A stretch of 64,000 nucleotides of DNA from Sphaerolaimus hirsutus. Lineage: Eukaryota > Nematoda > Chromadorea > Monhysterida > Sphaerolaimidae. Location of the stretch: positions 26,671,785 through 26,735,784 of the forward strand of contig OZ038452.1 of NCBI GenBank assembly GCA_964036195.1. The letters run 5' to 3'. The notes beneath the pieces were generated by a model. The model made no database searches and was not told where the DNA came from. It saw only the letters and a list, made by a program, of their open reading frames with translations. Both the position numbers and the translations under genes were made by a program. Positions 1 to 48,742 of the stretch are shown in pieces (within the stretch, counting starts at the first letter, position 1; the number at the start of each line of letters is the position of its first letter).

Positions 1-282
1 CGCGAGGTCAATATGGCCGGGATTGATAATTGCAAAGGCGCAATTGCATAATCGACCTGCGCTCTGATAGAAACCACAAAGTCCGCGCCGTGGCCCTGAC
101 TTCGAGCGATAACAATCAAAGAAAATATAAATGGCACCGTACGTGAGGGAAATGCCTCGGGCGGGTCACGCCGATCCAGACCACGATAAATATAACAGCA
201 AAAAAAAATAGCCGCCGCTTCTGGCCCACAGTCGAAACAGCGCGACAATATTCATTCGATCTACTCGACTATCTCCTTGGCG

Positions 283-1388
283 ATGTTGAACCGGGCGACG
301 GTGGCTTGGGCGGCGGCGCTGTGCGCGTTGGCGGCGGCGGGCGGCCAGCCGCCGCTCAGTCCAATGGAGGACGACGCGCAGCGGGAGGGCAGCGGCGTCG
401 ACTCGCCGCCGGAGCAGCGCCAGTGGACGCAGCAGCCGGTGGCCGTGCGCAGCCTGCAGCCGCACCGGCGCGGCGCCGCCGCCGGCACCGGGCACACGGC
501 GCACCAGCTGCACACGCTGCGGCAGGCGCTCGTCGCGCTCGCGCAGAAGGGTTGGCGACTTTTTGACGCGACTCGTTTTCTGTGGTGTGTAGTGATGGAA
601 AAGCGCCATGGCGCTAGCGCCAAAGGAAAAAGCGCCATGGCGCTTGGCGCTATTTTGCTGTGGCGCCACTGGCGCTTGGCGTTATTTTAGCGTGGCGCCA
701 GGAACAAAATGCCTGGCGCTGGCGCTAGCGCTAAAGCAAAAAGCGCGATGGCGCTTGGCGCCATTTTGCTCTGGCGCCATTGGCGCTTGGCGCTGAGGTA
801 CGGAAAAGCGCCATGGCGCTTTTCCATCACTAGGTGTGGCTTTTAAGAGCGGCGGGAAAAAACGGTGCCCCGCGCAGTGACCGACCTGGAGCAGCAGGTT
901 GTCGAAATGAAGCAGTGGCAGCTGGCGCAGGTCGCTGCGAGCAAAACCCGCACTGTGAGTCGCACGTTCAGAAACCAAAATTCTGTGCAACACGCTAGTT
1001 TACTGCCAGTTAAATAAAAATTTGGCAAACTCAAATCAACTTCGAACGGAATTTGAGTTTACCGGAATTAGGTGTACGTGAACTGCAGTTGACGGAGAGT
1101 GAAAATAACTCATTCCTGTAAACTCAAATGTATTCGAGGCGAATTTACGAGTTCACTGAATTTTTAAAACTGCATTTGCAAACTAGTGTGCACAGCGACA
1201 ATAAGCACGACGCAAACTGAAACACTGGAAACCCATAGTGGCAGGAGGCTGCGAGTGCGGCGGCCAAAAAAGTCGACTCTAGGAACTACTACTTGGCTTT
1301 GTCTGCGCCGCGGTCCATGGCGGCGCCGGTGCCGAACAGCAAATACTCGTACTACACGGCCAGAGCGACGAGCACGGACATCGAATGA
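283..1388 (+). CDS. Small secreted protein, three exons, family unknown
   Basis: Exons 283-550, 878-930 and 1245-1388 join with GT-AG sites and matching phases (1 then 0) into about 154 residues. The protein starts MLNRATVAWAAALCALAAAG, a clear signal peptide. The mature part has no Cys and is rich in Gln, Ala and Arg, with a heptad-like segment (TDLEQQVVEMKQWQLAQ) suggesting a short coiled coil and a Tyr-containing tail (NYYLALSAPR, KYSYYTARATSTDIE). I recognise no family. It lies beyond the 3' end of the calcium channel on the opposite strand. Intron 1 contains foldback repeat 590-834 and intron 2 contains 989-1192. It could be incomplete upstream, although the ATG is followed directly by a good signal peptide. 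Confidence 0.6.
590..834. mobile_element. Foldback MITE, GCGCCATGGCGC family
   Basis: Ends TAGTGATGGAAAAGCGCCAT and the complement ATGGCGCTTTTCCATCACTA; inside, TGGCGCTTGGCG units. In intron 1 of the 283-1388 gene. Relatives: 18080-18187, 22309-22500 and 22950-23047. Confidence 0.8.
989..1192. mobile_element. Foldback MITE, family A (CTAGT ends)
   Basis: Family definition: about 200 bp, almost fully palindromic. Outer ends (g/t)cACACTAGTTT...AAACTAGTGTg, arms containing ...aCGCATTTGAGTTtaC(c/t)AGAATGAG, and core GTCAACTGCAGTTGACGG. This copy lies in intron 2 of the 283-1388 gene. Other copies: 1964, 4257, 5933, 8075, 9041, 9617, 10050, 38955 and 55866. Confidence 0.85.
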
Positions 1389-1497
1389 TTATTGATGCGT
1401 TTTGAATTAGGTGACTATGTATAGTTTATTTACCTGTTATCAACTTGCCTCGATAGATAGTATTGTAGATAATGGAGTTCATTCTAACGGCAGGTGG

Positions 1498-1682
1498 CTG
1501 TAAAGTGTAAGGGATAGTGTCAAATGTCAAGTGAAATGGCATACAAATTTGTCAAATGCTGTGCAAAATGTGAAAACTGCAGAAATAATGAAATATTTTC
1601 GTGTTTTTTAAAATTTTAATTCAAATTTTACATGGCATTTGTGATGTTATTTTACACTTTGCATGGTGAGGTACTGCCCCTT
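1498..1682. mobile_element. Family B copy, diverged
   Basis: GGCTGTAAAGTGTAAGGGAT to TTTACACTTTGCATGGTGAG and GTACTGCCCC. Lies in the intergenic stretch after the 283-1388 gene; the rest of 1390-2395 is AT-rich with no other feature except family A at 1964. Confidence 0.6.
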
Positions 1683-1963
1683 ATATAATCATTTCACATC
1701 ATTTTGTCTTTATTACGATCATTACTCAAATCAGTATCAAATTATAGATGATTCTGAACAATTTTTTGGCCTAAGTTGAGTTACAGGTGAACGACATGAA
1801 CAAAATAATAAAACTGTTCCAAATAGACATTTCTACAAGGTAATATTAGCACCTTTTCTGCTGTGAACTGTGCTCTTGAGGATAGACTTGACACAAATGT
1901 GAAGCGGCCCAAACGCTTAAAAAATTGATACATCAAAATTACGTATTTACGATACAGTTTTGT

Positions 1964-2152
1964 GCGTACACAAACTGGTTTTCACCCAAACAGTCAAAAA
2001 CTCAAAAATCAGCATTGAACACATTTGAGTTTACCACAATGATTTGCTTTTAAAGCTAGTCAACTGCAGTTGACGGACACCTCAGTCTGGTAAACAGAGT
2101 TGACAGCTGATTTATGAGTTTTCAAAATTCTAGTGGAAAACTAGTGTCTGGA
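1964..2152. mobile_element. Foldback MITE, family A
   Basis: Complete copy; core CAACTGCAGTTGACGGACAC and right end GGAAAACTAGTGTCTGG. Confidence 0.8.
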
Positions 2153-2395
2153 GCAACACTGTAATAAGTATAAATTTGTGTAAATATTTACATGTATGAA
2201 TAGGTAGGTAATTAGGTAATTAGGTATTTATATGGGACAAAATTTGAGCATCATTTCAAACATAAATATTTACCTTTGGCAGGATTTCACAGCTATAAAA
2301 ATGACCTTTATCATCATGCACAAATTTTGCGCAAATTTGTCAAAATAATTAGTTCGCCCTATTCATACAATAAATATTACCATACGCTAAAATAT

Positions 2396-2804
2396 TAAAG
2401 CGGCGTTTACACGGTTTCGTGTGCCGACAAAAAAAAACGAGTGAAAAAGTTCCATAATTCCGGAATAAAGTTCCATATCTGCAAGGAAAGGCACTGAAGT
2501 ATACTCACTAGTTAAGTGCATACACATGCCAATTTGCAGATAATTTGCTCCTGTCGTTCAAGATTTGAAAGCAAATTACAGTTGTCGGTTCGGTTTCAAA
2601 ACGAAAACCGAACCGACAACTGTAATTTGTTTTTAAGTCGTGAACGACATGCTCGAATTATCTGTAAATTGGCATGTGTGTACATTCAACTAGTGAGTAT
2701 ACTTCACTGCTTTGTCTTGCAGATATGGAACTTTATCGTGGAATTATGAAACTTTTTGTCGTCTTTTTTTGTCGGCACAAAATGCAGTGTAAACGCCGCT
2801 TAAC
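2396..2804. mobile_element. Foldback element with AGCGGCGTTTACAC ends
   Basis: Perfect outer 14-bp inverted ends flanked by TAA on both sides (a TAA target duplication would fit PIF/Harbinger). Central palindrome 2573-2632 around GTTGTCGGTTCGGTTTCAAA. Arms match over most of 400 bp. Confidence 0.8.
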
Positions 2805-3083
2805 GAGAAACTACCATGTCAATAGTTTTTCAAAAAAGAAAAATGTGGTAAAAAATGACTATGAGTTGAACACTATGACACGCACAGTGATTATCGCACC
2901 GGTTTCACAGGACCAGATAGAATAAATATTCAGGTCGAAAACAAAATACAGTAATAAAAATGCGAGGAAATTGGGGTTGATATTTTTATGGTGGAAATAG
3001 TTGGATGTATGAAAACGTATGAGGACGGAGCGCGTGGCAGGCACCAACGATCGGCCAACAAAACTGGGAACCAGTCAAGCTAA

Positions 3084-3507
3084 CTACCGTATTTCTACTA
3101 TACTCGGCGTACAGCACACCTAGTTTGAAAACCTACCATAATTTAATGAATACGATCTTGTGATCAATTTCGTAATTAATCATTCCATAGTACAAACGAG
3201 ATATTATGATGAAAAACTGTAATTTTTTTGGTTCATTATTCAGATGGGTTATGGTAGGTTTTCATACTACGTGTGATGTCCGCCGAGTATACCTAGCGCT
3301 GTTCTATTTTTTTCAGCAATTTTCTACCTGTAGTTATATTGGAAACTGCTGTTCCATTCTTTTCACCAATTTTTTTCACACATTCATTTGAATTTTTTTT
3401 AAAAATTGAAACAGATGAAATTATAAAACGACACCACCAATAGAACGGCAGGCAAATGTTTACGAAAAAATAGAATGGTGCTCTTCTATTAGAAGAAATA
3501 TGGTACT
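3084..3507. mobile_element. Family D element with nested family E copy
   Basis: D ends ACTACCGTATTTCTAC and TAGAAGAAATATGGTACT enclose a family E copy (3099-3294) whose ends are TATACTCGGCG and CCGCCGAGTATA. D resembles 60826-61192. Confidence 0.6.
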
Positions 3508-4256
3508 TCAAAGTGTTGTCACTGATTGATGTCAAATACCACCATTGAAATATTGAGAAAAAATTACAAACTACAGAAAGGAACGGGTCGGCCATCGCAC
3601 AGCAGCAAGCTCTGCATGTTTTTAGAAAGGCAATGTTGTTTGAAGAAAAAACATCGTCTACACTTGGCACTAGACAAACAGCGGACCATTGAAAACCCAT
3701 CAAATTTTTACCTATGCACACATTGTCAGAACATCTATACTTTTTTGACAATGTGTCCAGGGGTTAAGGTGGAGTTGCAGCAAAGACAAAAAACGTGAAA
3801 GGACAAATTCTGTCAAGATATATTTACTTATCGGGTTGCGCTTTCAACCTGTCAATTTCAAACGTTCCTGTGTATTTGTAATTTGTCCAAAAAAAATTGT
3901 GTCGTTTCAGCTTTTATTTGTCACTATGCAACACCTTTGAATTTCCACTAACACAATGCCCAAGCGTTTCTTTGTCAAAAATATCTTTGGTTCAAATGAG
4001 CTTGCACATAACAAACGAAAAATTGCTCGAACTGTTCGGAGAGTAGTGCGTTCTGAATTACCTCATTACTATCTAGGTATAAAATAGGTAAATATGTTTA
4101 TTTTGGCTCAGCGTCATGTCTCTCGAAAAAATCCAATAAAACTTAACGCGCACGATTTCCCGAACATCACGAGTTAAAACATAAATAGGTATAATACTTA
4201 ATAAATAAATAAATAACTATAATACTCACTATTTCATGGGCAAATATTCTCCATTG

Positions 4257-4456
4257 GCGCCACACAAGCTAGTTTTCAACCAAAATTTTGAAAACTTGTA
4301 GATCTGCATTGAATGCATTTGAGTTTTCTAGAATGAGGTGCCCGTCATCTACAGTTGACAGAGAGTAAAAATGACTCATTCTAGAAAACTCAATGCGTTC
4401 AATGCTGATTTACGAGTTTTCAAAAAGGAACATTGAAAACCAGCTTGTGTGGCCAC
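4257..4456. mobile_element. Foldback MITE, family A
   Basis: Arms nearly perfect (CTAGAATGAGG against TCATTCTAGAAAACTC). Lies downstream of the channel stop codon and may fall in its 3' UTR. Confidence 0.8.
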
Positions 4457-4529
4457 ATTGAAGCGGGGAAACGAGAACAAAATAGGTGACGAATCACAAC
4501 AGTTAGTCCACCTCAATTTTGCGCCAAAA

Positions 4530-4602
4530 GGAAACAATGTCAGATTTTGCACGACAGTTGACATTTTACAGGGCATTTTACAGGGTCTGGGACTGCCCAA
4601 TC
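4530..4602. mobile_element. Family B half-copy
   Basis: Only the right arm, ending TTTTACAGGGTCTGGGACTG at 4600; next to family A copy 4257. Confidence 0.65.
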
Positions 4603-4721
4603 AAGAATTCTGAATGCTCACCGGCATGGATGGCATTGCATCTGTATAAGTAACCATATACTACACTTGACAGTGCGGTACAAAATGTTTGACGTGGACT
4701 TGAAAGGTGGGTGTGCAGCGG

Positions 4722-43404
<38,683 letters not shown>

Positions 43405-43560
43405 CTGTGCGACGGGGGCTGCCTTGTCTCCACCCTAACACACGCTGCCCTGTTTACTCGGATTAAGTGCCCTACTAATAGGGTTAAGCACGGGGTTATG
43501 GGTTACGCTCAAGTGCACTCGTCTACGGAATGTGAGTTCGCTATAGGTATCCTAATGGCG

Positions 43561-43781
43561 GCCCACACACTAGTTGACACACGCGTGTCAACTGGTTTGT
43601 GTCAACTCAGATTTCGGCTTCACGTGTCGCACAGCGATCTTCCAATGCACTTGCCGCAATATATTTTTTTCAACATTGCCGCATGTGCATTCAGAGATCG
43701 CTGTGCGACACGTGAAGCCGAAATCTGAGTTGACACAGACCAGTTGACAAACATGTGTCAACTAGTGTGTGGACTGCCAAT
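43561..43781. mobile_element. Foldback MITE with long clean arms
   Basis: About 90-nt arms (CACACACTAGTTGACACACG against GTGTCAACTAGTGTGTGGAC), including a 40-nt nearly perfect stem around TTCGGCTTCACGTGTCGCAC. Upstream of IS1 exon A. Confidence 0.8.
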
Positions 43782-44581
43782 GTGTATGTATCCACCGTGT
43801 CGGTTCGTTGGCTCGGGTTTGATGGGTCGGCTTTTTGCGGACAAAAACACGGGCGCCGGAACAAAACGGTCCGGCTTAGCGTCCGGCCGTCGCTTGTATA
43901 CATGGATCACTTTTTGCGGGTAAGTGTACTCAACGGTGTAGTAAGGTTGGTCTATAATCGAGTGGAAAAGTGGAATGTAAGTGGCGTGCACAAGCGCAAG
44001 CGGGTGGGGGTCTGGGCTGGGGTGGGAGAATAAACACCTTCTTACCCAAGTTCGGCAGTCATTGTGTCGTGAGATAGTGACTGCCATAGCTCCGACTATG
44101 GGGGAATAAATGTCTAAAATTCTGAGGAAGGTACCAAATGATCAAACAAACCAAGTCTGGCATAAAATGGAATTTTTACAAATAAGGTGCTTCAGCCTGG
44201 TAAATCGGGTACATAGCTGCATTTAAAAAATGCAGTGACCGTTTTCCTGGCTGAATTAAAGAAAGGTATAAAAGAGTATGTGGTTCTTTCATTCATTTTA
44301 TTTTCATATCTTTCATTTTATGTATGGTATGGCAAATTTAGCCACCCAAGTAAATGCCAGCTAAAGAAATTGTCTTATTTCATTTTTAGCACCACACTTT
44401 ATGATGCTCTCACTTTATGATGCTCTCTCATAGGGTAAAAGCATCAAATTTGGGTGAAAAACATTTCCCCAAATTACAGTCCAGAGTTTCAGAGGGGGTG
44501 AATGCAAAAGTGCCAAAATAGGTTGCAATTTGATGTCATTGATGGGCTGACCATACCCTGCCAGTGTTCAAAAGTGGGGGT
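43782..44581. other. Channel intron left of the LTR element
   Basis: Unique-looking sequence, moderately AT-rich, no coding signal. I searched here for the exon that should precede IS1 (ending EWK) and did not find it. Confidence 0.5.
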
Positions 44582-44734
44582 TGTAAAGTGTGCGGATCTC
44601 ACTTTAGAGTTTATTTCGGTTTCGGGGTGATCACACAGTGTCTTTTTATCACTAAAACATTGCTTAAATAGCCATCACAACAGAAGTGCTCAAATCTACT
44701 AGTTTACGTTCACACAAGTCTCTGTCAACTTACA
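44582..44734 (-). repeat. 3' LTR (153 bp)
   Basis: Begins TGTAAG and ends CTTTACA on the element strand, giving the usual TG...CA ends. Read in element sense it contains TATTTAAG (44664-44670), then about 50 nt later AATAAA (44610-44615), the order expected of U3-R-U5. The inner boundary is inferred from TG next to the polypurine tract, because the other LTR is hidden. Confidence 0.8.
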
Positions 44735-44745
44735 TTCTCCCCCAC
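44735..44745 (-). promoter_or_regulatory. Polypurine tract
   Basis: Element strand GTGGGGGAGAA directly precedes the TG of the 3' LTR, the normal plus-strand priming site of an LTR retroelement. Confidence 0.7.
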
Positions 44746-44755
44746 GAAGAAAAAA

Positions 44756-44771
44756 GAAAAGAAAATCCTGT
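44756..44771 (+). repeat. 16-bp direct repeat, left copy
   Basis: GAAAAGAAAATCCTGT, identical to 48616-48631. The two copies bracket the accessory-gene cassette on both sides. A-rich, so chance is possible. Confidence 0.5.
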
Positions 44772-44788
44772 TGTAGTGTCTGATCCTC

Positions 44789-46590
44789 TCAATTTTTATC
44801 CTTGGTTGTCATTCCCGAGCAAGTGGCCATTTCTGTACTGTTGTCTTGATCCTCATAATCCTCGATTTCGTCCTCTAAATCCATGTTTTCGACTTCTTCT
44901 CTGGTGTATCCATGCTTTGCGGTGAGCGTCATCTTGGATGGGGCACCAGGCGAAGTCGCAGAAGTAGCTAAAAAGTGTTTTCATTTAATTAATTTTCTTT
45001 AATCAAGATGTTCGGATGGGATAAATTTTAATCATGGGGAAATTGTAGATGTAAAGTGTAAAATCTTTATTAGATGTAAGTGTTGACTAGTCTGTTTTCC
45101 CGTTTTTATTTGAAGAAAAAAGGTTTGTCATGCGTAATTTAGGTTATACATTTTATATCACGCAGAAAATTGGTTTACCGGTGTTTTTGTTCACCATAGG
45201 GGTTTTCGGTTTGGTGCTGCGTGGCAAGGCTATATTGCAATTTTCTTGGTCTTCCGTGGTGTAACTATGAATGCTCTCGTTGTCATCCATATCGGGTTCG
45301 GTTGTATTTGCTCCACCCATTTTATATGCGAAATAGTCATCGAGGAAGCGTGACATATCTGTAATTATTATAGAGCCGAAAATAATTGAGTTTTTCATGA
45401 AAACTCTTATTAAATAATTAAGTTCCAGAAAAACAATATTCTGGCAGAAAAAAGTGGAATTTAAATTATTTTTCTTTCTTTTTAGTGCAAATTTGTATCT
45501 CCCGTATTGCACGTCGGATGATAGAGTGGTATTTTATTTGTATTTGTCTTACCTTTTTGGTTAAAGCTTCCGCGTGTGTTTCCACGTTTAAAGTTTCCAC
45601 GCCTGGGGAAACGTTGATACCCCCTTCTGTTGCCGCGATAATTTCCCCTGCCCCTGCTGGCAGTTAAGCCAAGAGATGCAGTCACTGAAGTTGGTATGTC
45701 GTTAAACAAATTGTCGGTTCCACAGGGTGTATAGGTAGGCACCTGTGTTGTGTGGACCAGTATAAATGGAAGTAGCTATTATGTTTTAGCTATTTCAAAT
45801 CCGTTTGATCAATTCGAATTTTGATTTTAAAATTTAGAAAAAGGTAAAATTTCCAAAAAAAAAAATTTTATTCACCTTTTTCTTGGGAAAATTGCCCAAT
45901 TGACTCTTCGATTGCGTGAGTTTCGGTTTGCATAGGTCATTAACAATAGTCTTTGTGGTATCTGTTGTGGCCAATTTTTCATTATCAAACCCTTCAAAAT
46001 CGACTTGGCAGTCTTTAGTTTCTTCATTTTGTAACAATTGTGGCGTAATTTTCAAGCGTTTATTCATTCTAGATGCCAGTGCGTGGACCATCCATTCTAC
46101 CTGATATTGAGATATTGTAATTATAAAATTGTAAATTACAGTTTAACTGTATTTCTATTTTATTGAAAGTTAACCGAAATTTTATTTTATATAATTGTAA
46201 AATTTGTTGTTGAATTTGATTCTATTTATATTTTATTTAAAATTTTATCAAATTTTACCTGCAAAGGTAAAAGAATGTAAAAGTAGAACAAACATCAGTT
46301 CCGGGAACTAAATGCGCTTTCTCTTGATATTTCAGTTTGTCTGATAGTACTTGCATTTGCAAAGATTTCTGATTTAGCAGTTTTTCATATTCCAAGTTCT
46401 GTTTCAGCAACTTTGCGATTTCGGCTTGGCTTTTTACTTTTTCACTTTCCTGGGCAAATAGCTCTTTGCTAACTTTATGCAAAAAAGTTCTGCACGTTTG
46501 GCATTTGCTGACATAAGGATAATGATAAGGGCATAACTTTTCGAGAATTGCGTTTGCGCGCGGTGTGGGAGCGAAGTTTTTTGCATCCAT
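44789..46590 (-). CDS. Accessory gene 1 of the LTR element (sense, five exons, about 356 aa)
   Basis: Exons 46294-46590, 45876-46100, 45553-45742, 45179-45358 and 44789-44967; every junction is GT-AG and phases run 0,0,1,1 to TGA. Exon 1 has a Cys/His cluster (CPYHYPYVSKCQTC, residues 20-33) followed by a Lys/Leu/Glu-rich coiled coil (about 45-92). Exon 3 carries an Arg/Gly box (GRGNYRGNRRGYQRFPRRGN), a single-stranded nucleic-acid binding signature. Exons 4-5 are acidic (MDLEDEIEDYEDQDN). It lies between pol and the 3' LTR, in the same sense, where env would be. The first donor (gtttgt) is weak; another 34 nt further on would break frame. No homologue recognised. A nuclear or RNP role is inference from composition only. 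Confidence 0.75.
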
Positions 46591-46902
46591 TTTCACACAC
46601 CTATGCCCTTTTAGCTGTTCGTTGTGTTGTTTATTTCGTTATAAAATTATTATTCGGAACAAGTGATTGGAAATATCGTTGAGTTTCCTGACTGTAAAGG
46701 TAGTGTGACTAATTGGCCACTATTTTTCAAAAAAGAAAAAAGCGCCAAAAAGGCGGAGTTTATAATATCAAAAATTTCCTTTATTTCGAATGTTTGTGTT
46801 CTCTAAGCGGGAAATTCGATGTTTGTGATTAGATTTTTTGCTGGACAAGCGTTTGTAAGACGCGATCTAATAGAGTTTGAAAAAAAGTTGACCCGTAATA
46901 AA
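46591..46902. promoter_or_regulatory. Divergent promoter region between the two accessory genes
   Basis: 312 bp separates the two ATGs. It is AT-rich with several A runs and no long open frame; no clear TATA box at the usual distance on either side. Both genes must start here or upstream in the other gene's leader, so a bidirectional promoter is the simplest reading. Confidence 0.5.
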
Positions 46903-48617
46903 ATGGAGCAATATCTAGAACCGCAGTTGTTTGCGGCGGCCGCTATTAGGCCGTTTGTCGTGAGCACTATAAATCAGGTTTGAATTAAGTAATCGAGTAT
47001 CATAGTTTTAATAACATTGTTGATAGCGTGCCAAATTAATTTCAGCGTGCATTTATTGGCTCCGAATACGATTTCACGGGATTTTTTGAAAACCGCAATT
47101 TCATCAAAATGGAGAATTATCTAAATGGAAATGTAAACGGCGTGACATTTGTCATTATTGAGCGCCCAGATCAATGCGAAATATTGTTGCACGAAGATGG
47201 TACGGTTTCCCGCCCGCCGTTCCACCAGATGGCTGTGTGTTTTTTTCCATTTTTATTTAATTTTTGTCTGTTGCTGACATTGCAATTATGCGAATGTTCA
47301 AAGTGCTTTCTTTTGCAGTCGAAGTATTCGGTGAACGATCTCAGTTTGCACAAATTCTGTCGCGAGAATAGATTTCAAAAACACATTGCCGGCATGATAG
47401 ACTGTGCCATGTGCATCTGTGGGCTCTGTGGCGATCATGCCCTCAAAAATGTGTTTGACTTCTGTAAAAATTTCGTTTTCGGCGACTGCGGAATTTTCGA
47501 GAACAAAAAAGGCGTCAAATGTGGCCCAATTGTTAGCATTGTTTTATTTTTCATTTTGTTTAATGACTACGTAATTAGTTGTGTTTACGTAATTAATTAT
47601 TAATGGTAAAATTACTGTTCACTGAATTAAATAATTGTATCAAAAGATACTAATTGTCCATGCATCTAATTTTCGCAATTATGATGTAATGATTACATGA
47701 TCTAATTATGTTGAATTACTAATTATGTTGAATTACCAGTAATTAAATTTCTACGCAGTTTGGCATTGATTGTCACATGTCCGGAGATAGATGTGCCCCA
47801 GCCGTGAATGCTATCATGGAAGGGTTTGCATACAGGCGCGCTAATTTTCTGGATAACAGCACCGACGTTGGAAAAGTAAAAATCTTCAATTTCAACCCTT
47901 TTGTATATGGGTGAGTTTCAAGTTTATGTGTGAATTACTTTGAACGATAATGACGTTGTACTTTCAACTTTTGTGGATTCATAATAACGTAATTTTTAAT
48001 TTATTTTCTCCTGAATTTGAGATATTTTGACATTTTAGAGATGTATACTGTAATATCAAATGTTTACTGTGAGTTTTTACCAGAAGACTTATTAGAATAT
48101 CAGGGGATTTATTAGAATATAACTTAATTTATTTATTTTTTCTTTCAGAAAGAAAGATCAAACGAAGTTGAGTAAATTGGCTTTGAGCGAGATGGAAAAA
48201 TTGAATGCCGTCATTTGTGATGACGGTTTACCTAAAATGTCTATTGTATATAGAAAATCACATGGCACTGGCGATGAAGGAAAAGAGGTGTGTCATGTTG
48301 ACTGTTTTTGTATTTCAGCGTTCGATTGTTTTTATTTTCAAGCGTTCTTTATCTTAATTTTAGATAACTCTGACGGGTCGCAAATTGACGTCCGAATTGG
48401 AACGTATGAAAAACTCAAATACAATGAAGTCTGCTTTGGAGTGTTATTTTAAAAAGACTGGTTTGTTGTGTTTCTAAGTTGTGTATTTTAGTTACTAGGA
48501 TGTAAATATGTGTTTGTGGTTAAATTTCTTTTGAACTCAGATTTTCCGCGCGTGTCGGGCAGCACGGCGAGTAGCAGTAGTGTCTACGGCGGTGCTTGTA
48601 GCAGTTCGAAAAAATGA
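46903..48617 (+). CDS. Accessory gene 2 of the LTR element (antisense, seven exons, about 313 aa)
   Basis: Exons 46903-46977, 47046-47234, 47319-47531, 47759-47910, 48149-48287, 48364-48460 and 48541-48617 join in frame (phases 0,0,0,2,0,1) to TGA. Begins MEQYLEPQLFAAAAIRPFVV. Exon 3 has a tight Cys/His cluster (CAMCICGLCGDH) and later Cys pairs, a possible metal site. The tail is Ser-rich (GSTASSSSVYGGACSSSKK). No signal peptide or membrane segment remains after splicing. It points away from accessory gene 1 and meets gag-pol tail to tail, with 125 bp between the stops. Because it is antisense, its introns are invisible to splicing of the element RNA and survive retrotransposition. No family recognised. 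Confidence 0.78.
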
Positions 48618-48631
48618 AAAGAAAATCCTGT
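48616..48631 (+). repeat. 16-bp direct repeat, right copy
   Basis: Second copy, overlapping the stop codon of accessory gene 2. Located between that gene and gag-pol. Confidence 0.5.
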
Positions 48632-48742
48632 GTTAATTAGGCTTTGATTGGACAGTTGTTAGTTTTCGTTTGTGTTTTATTTTGAAGTGACACTTTACAG
48701 TTAAGTTACTGCGATTATTTAATTACTAGTAAAGTTTAGAAC

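Noticed and set aside
46259..46293. Extending exon 1 of accessory gene 1 to the gtaaaa donor near 46259
   Set aside because: That donor leaves phase 2 and puts a TAG straight after the junction with exon 2; the earlier gtttgt donor keeps frame.
46903..48477. Six-exon model of accessory gene 2 ending at TAA 48475-48477
   Set aside because: A donor at 48461 and acceptor at 48540 add a seventh exon with clear coding composition (Ser-rich tail) and its own stop; the shorter form may still occur by intron retention.
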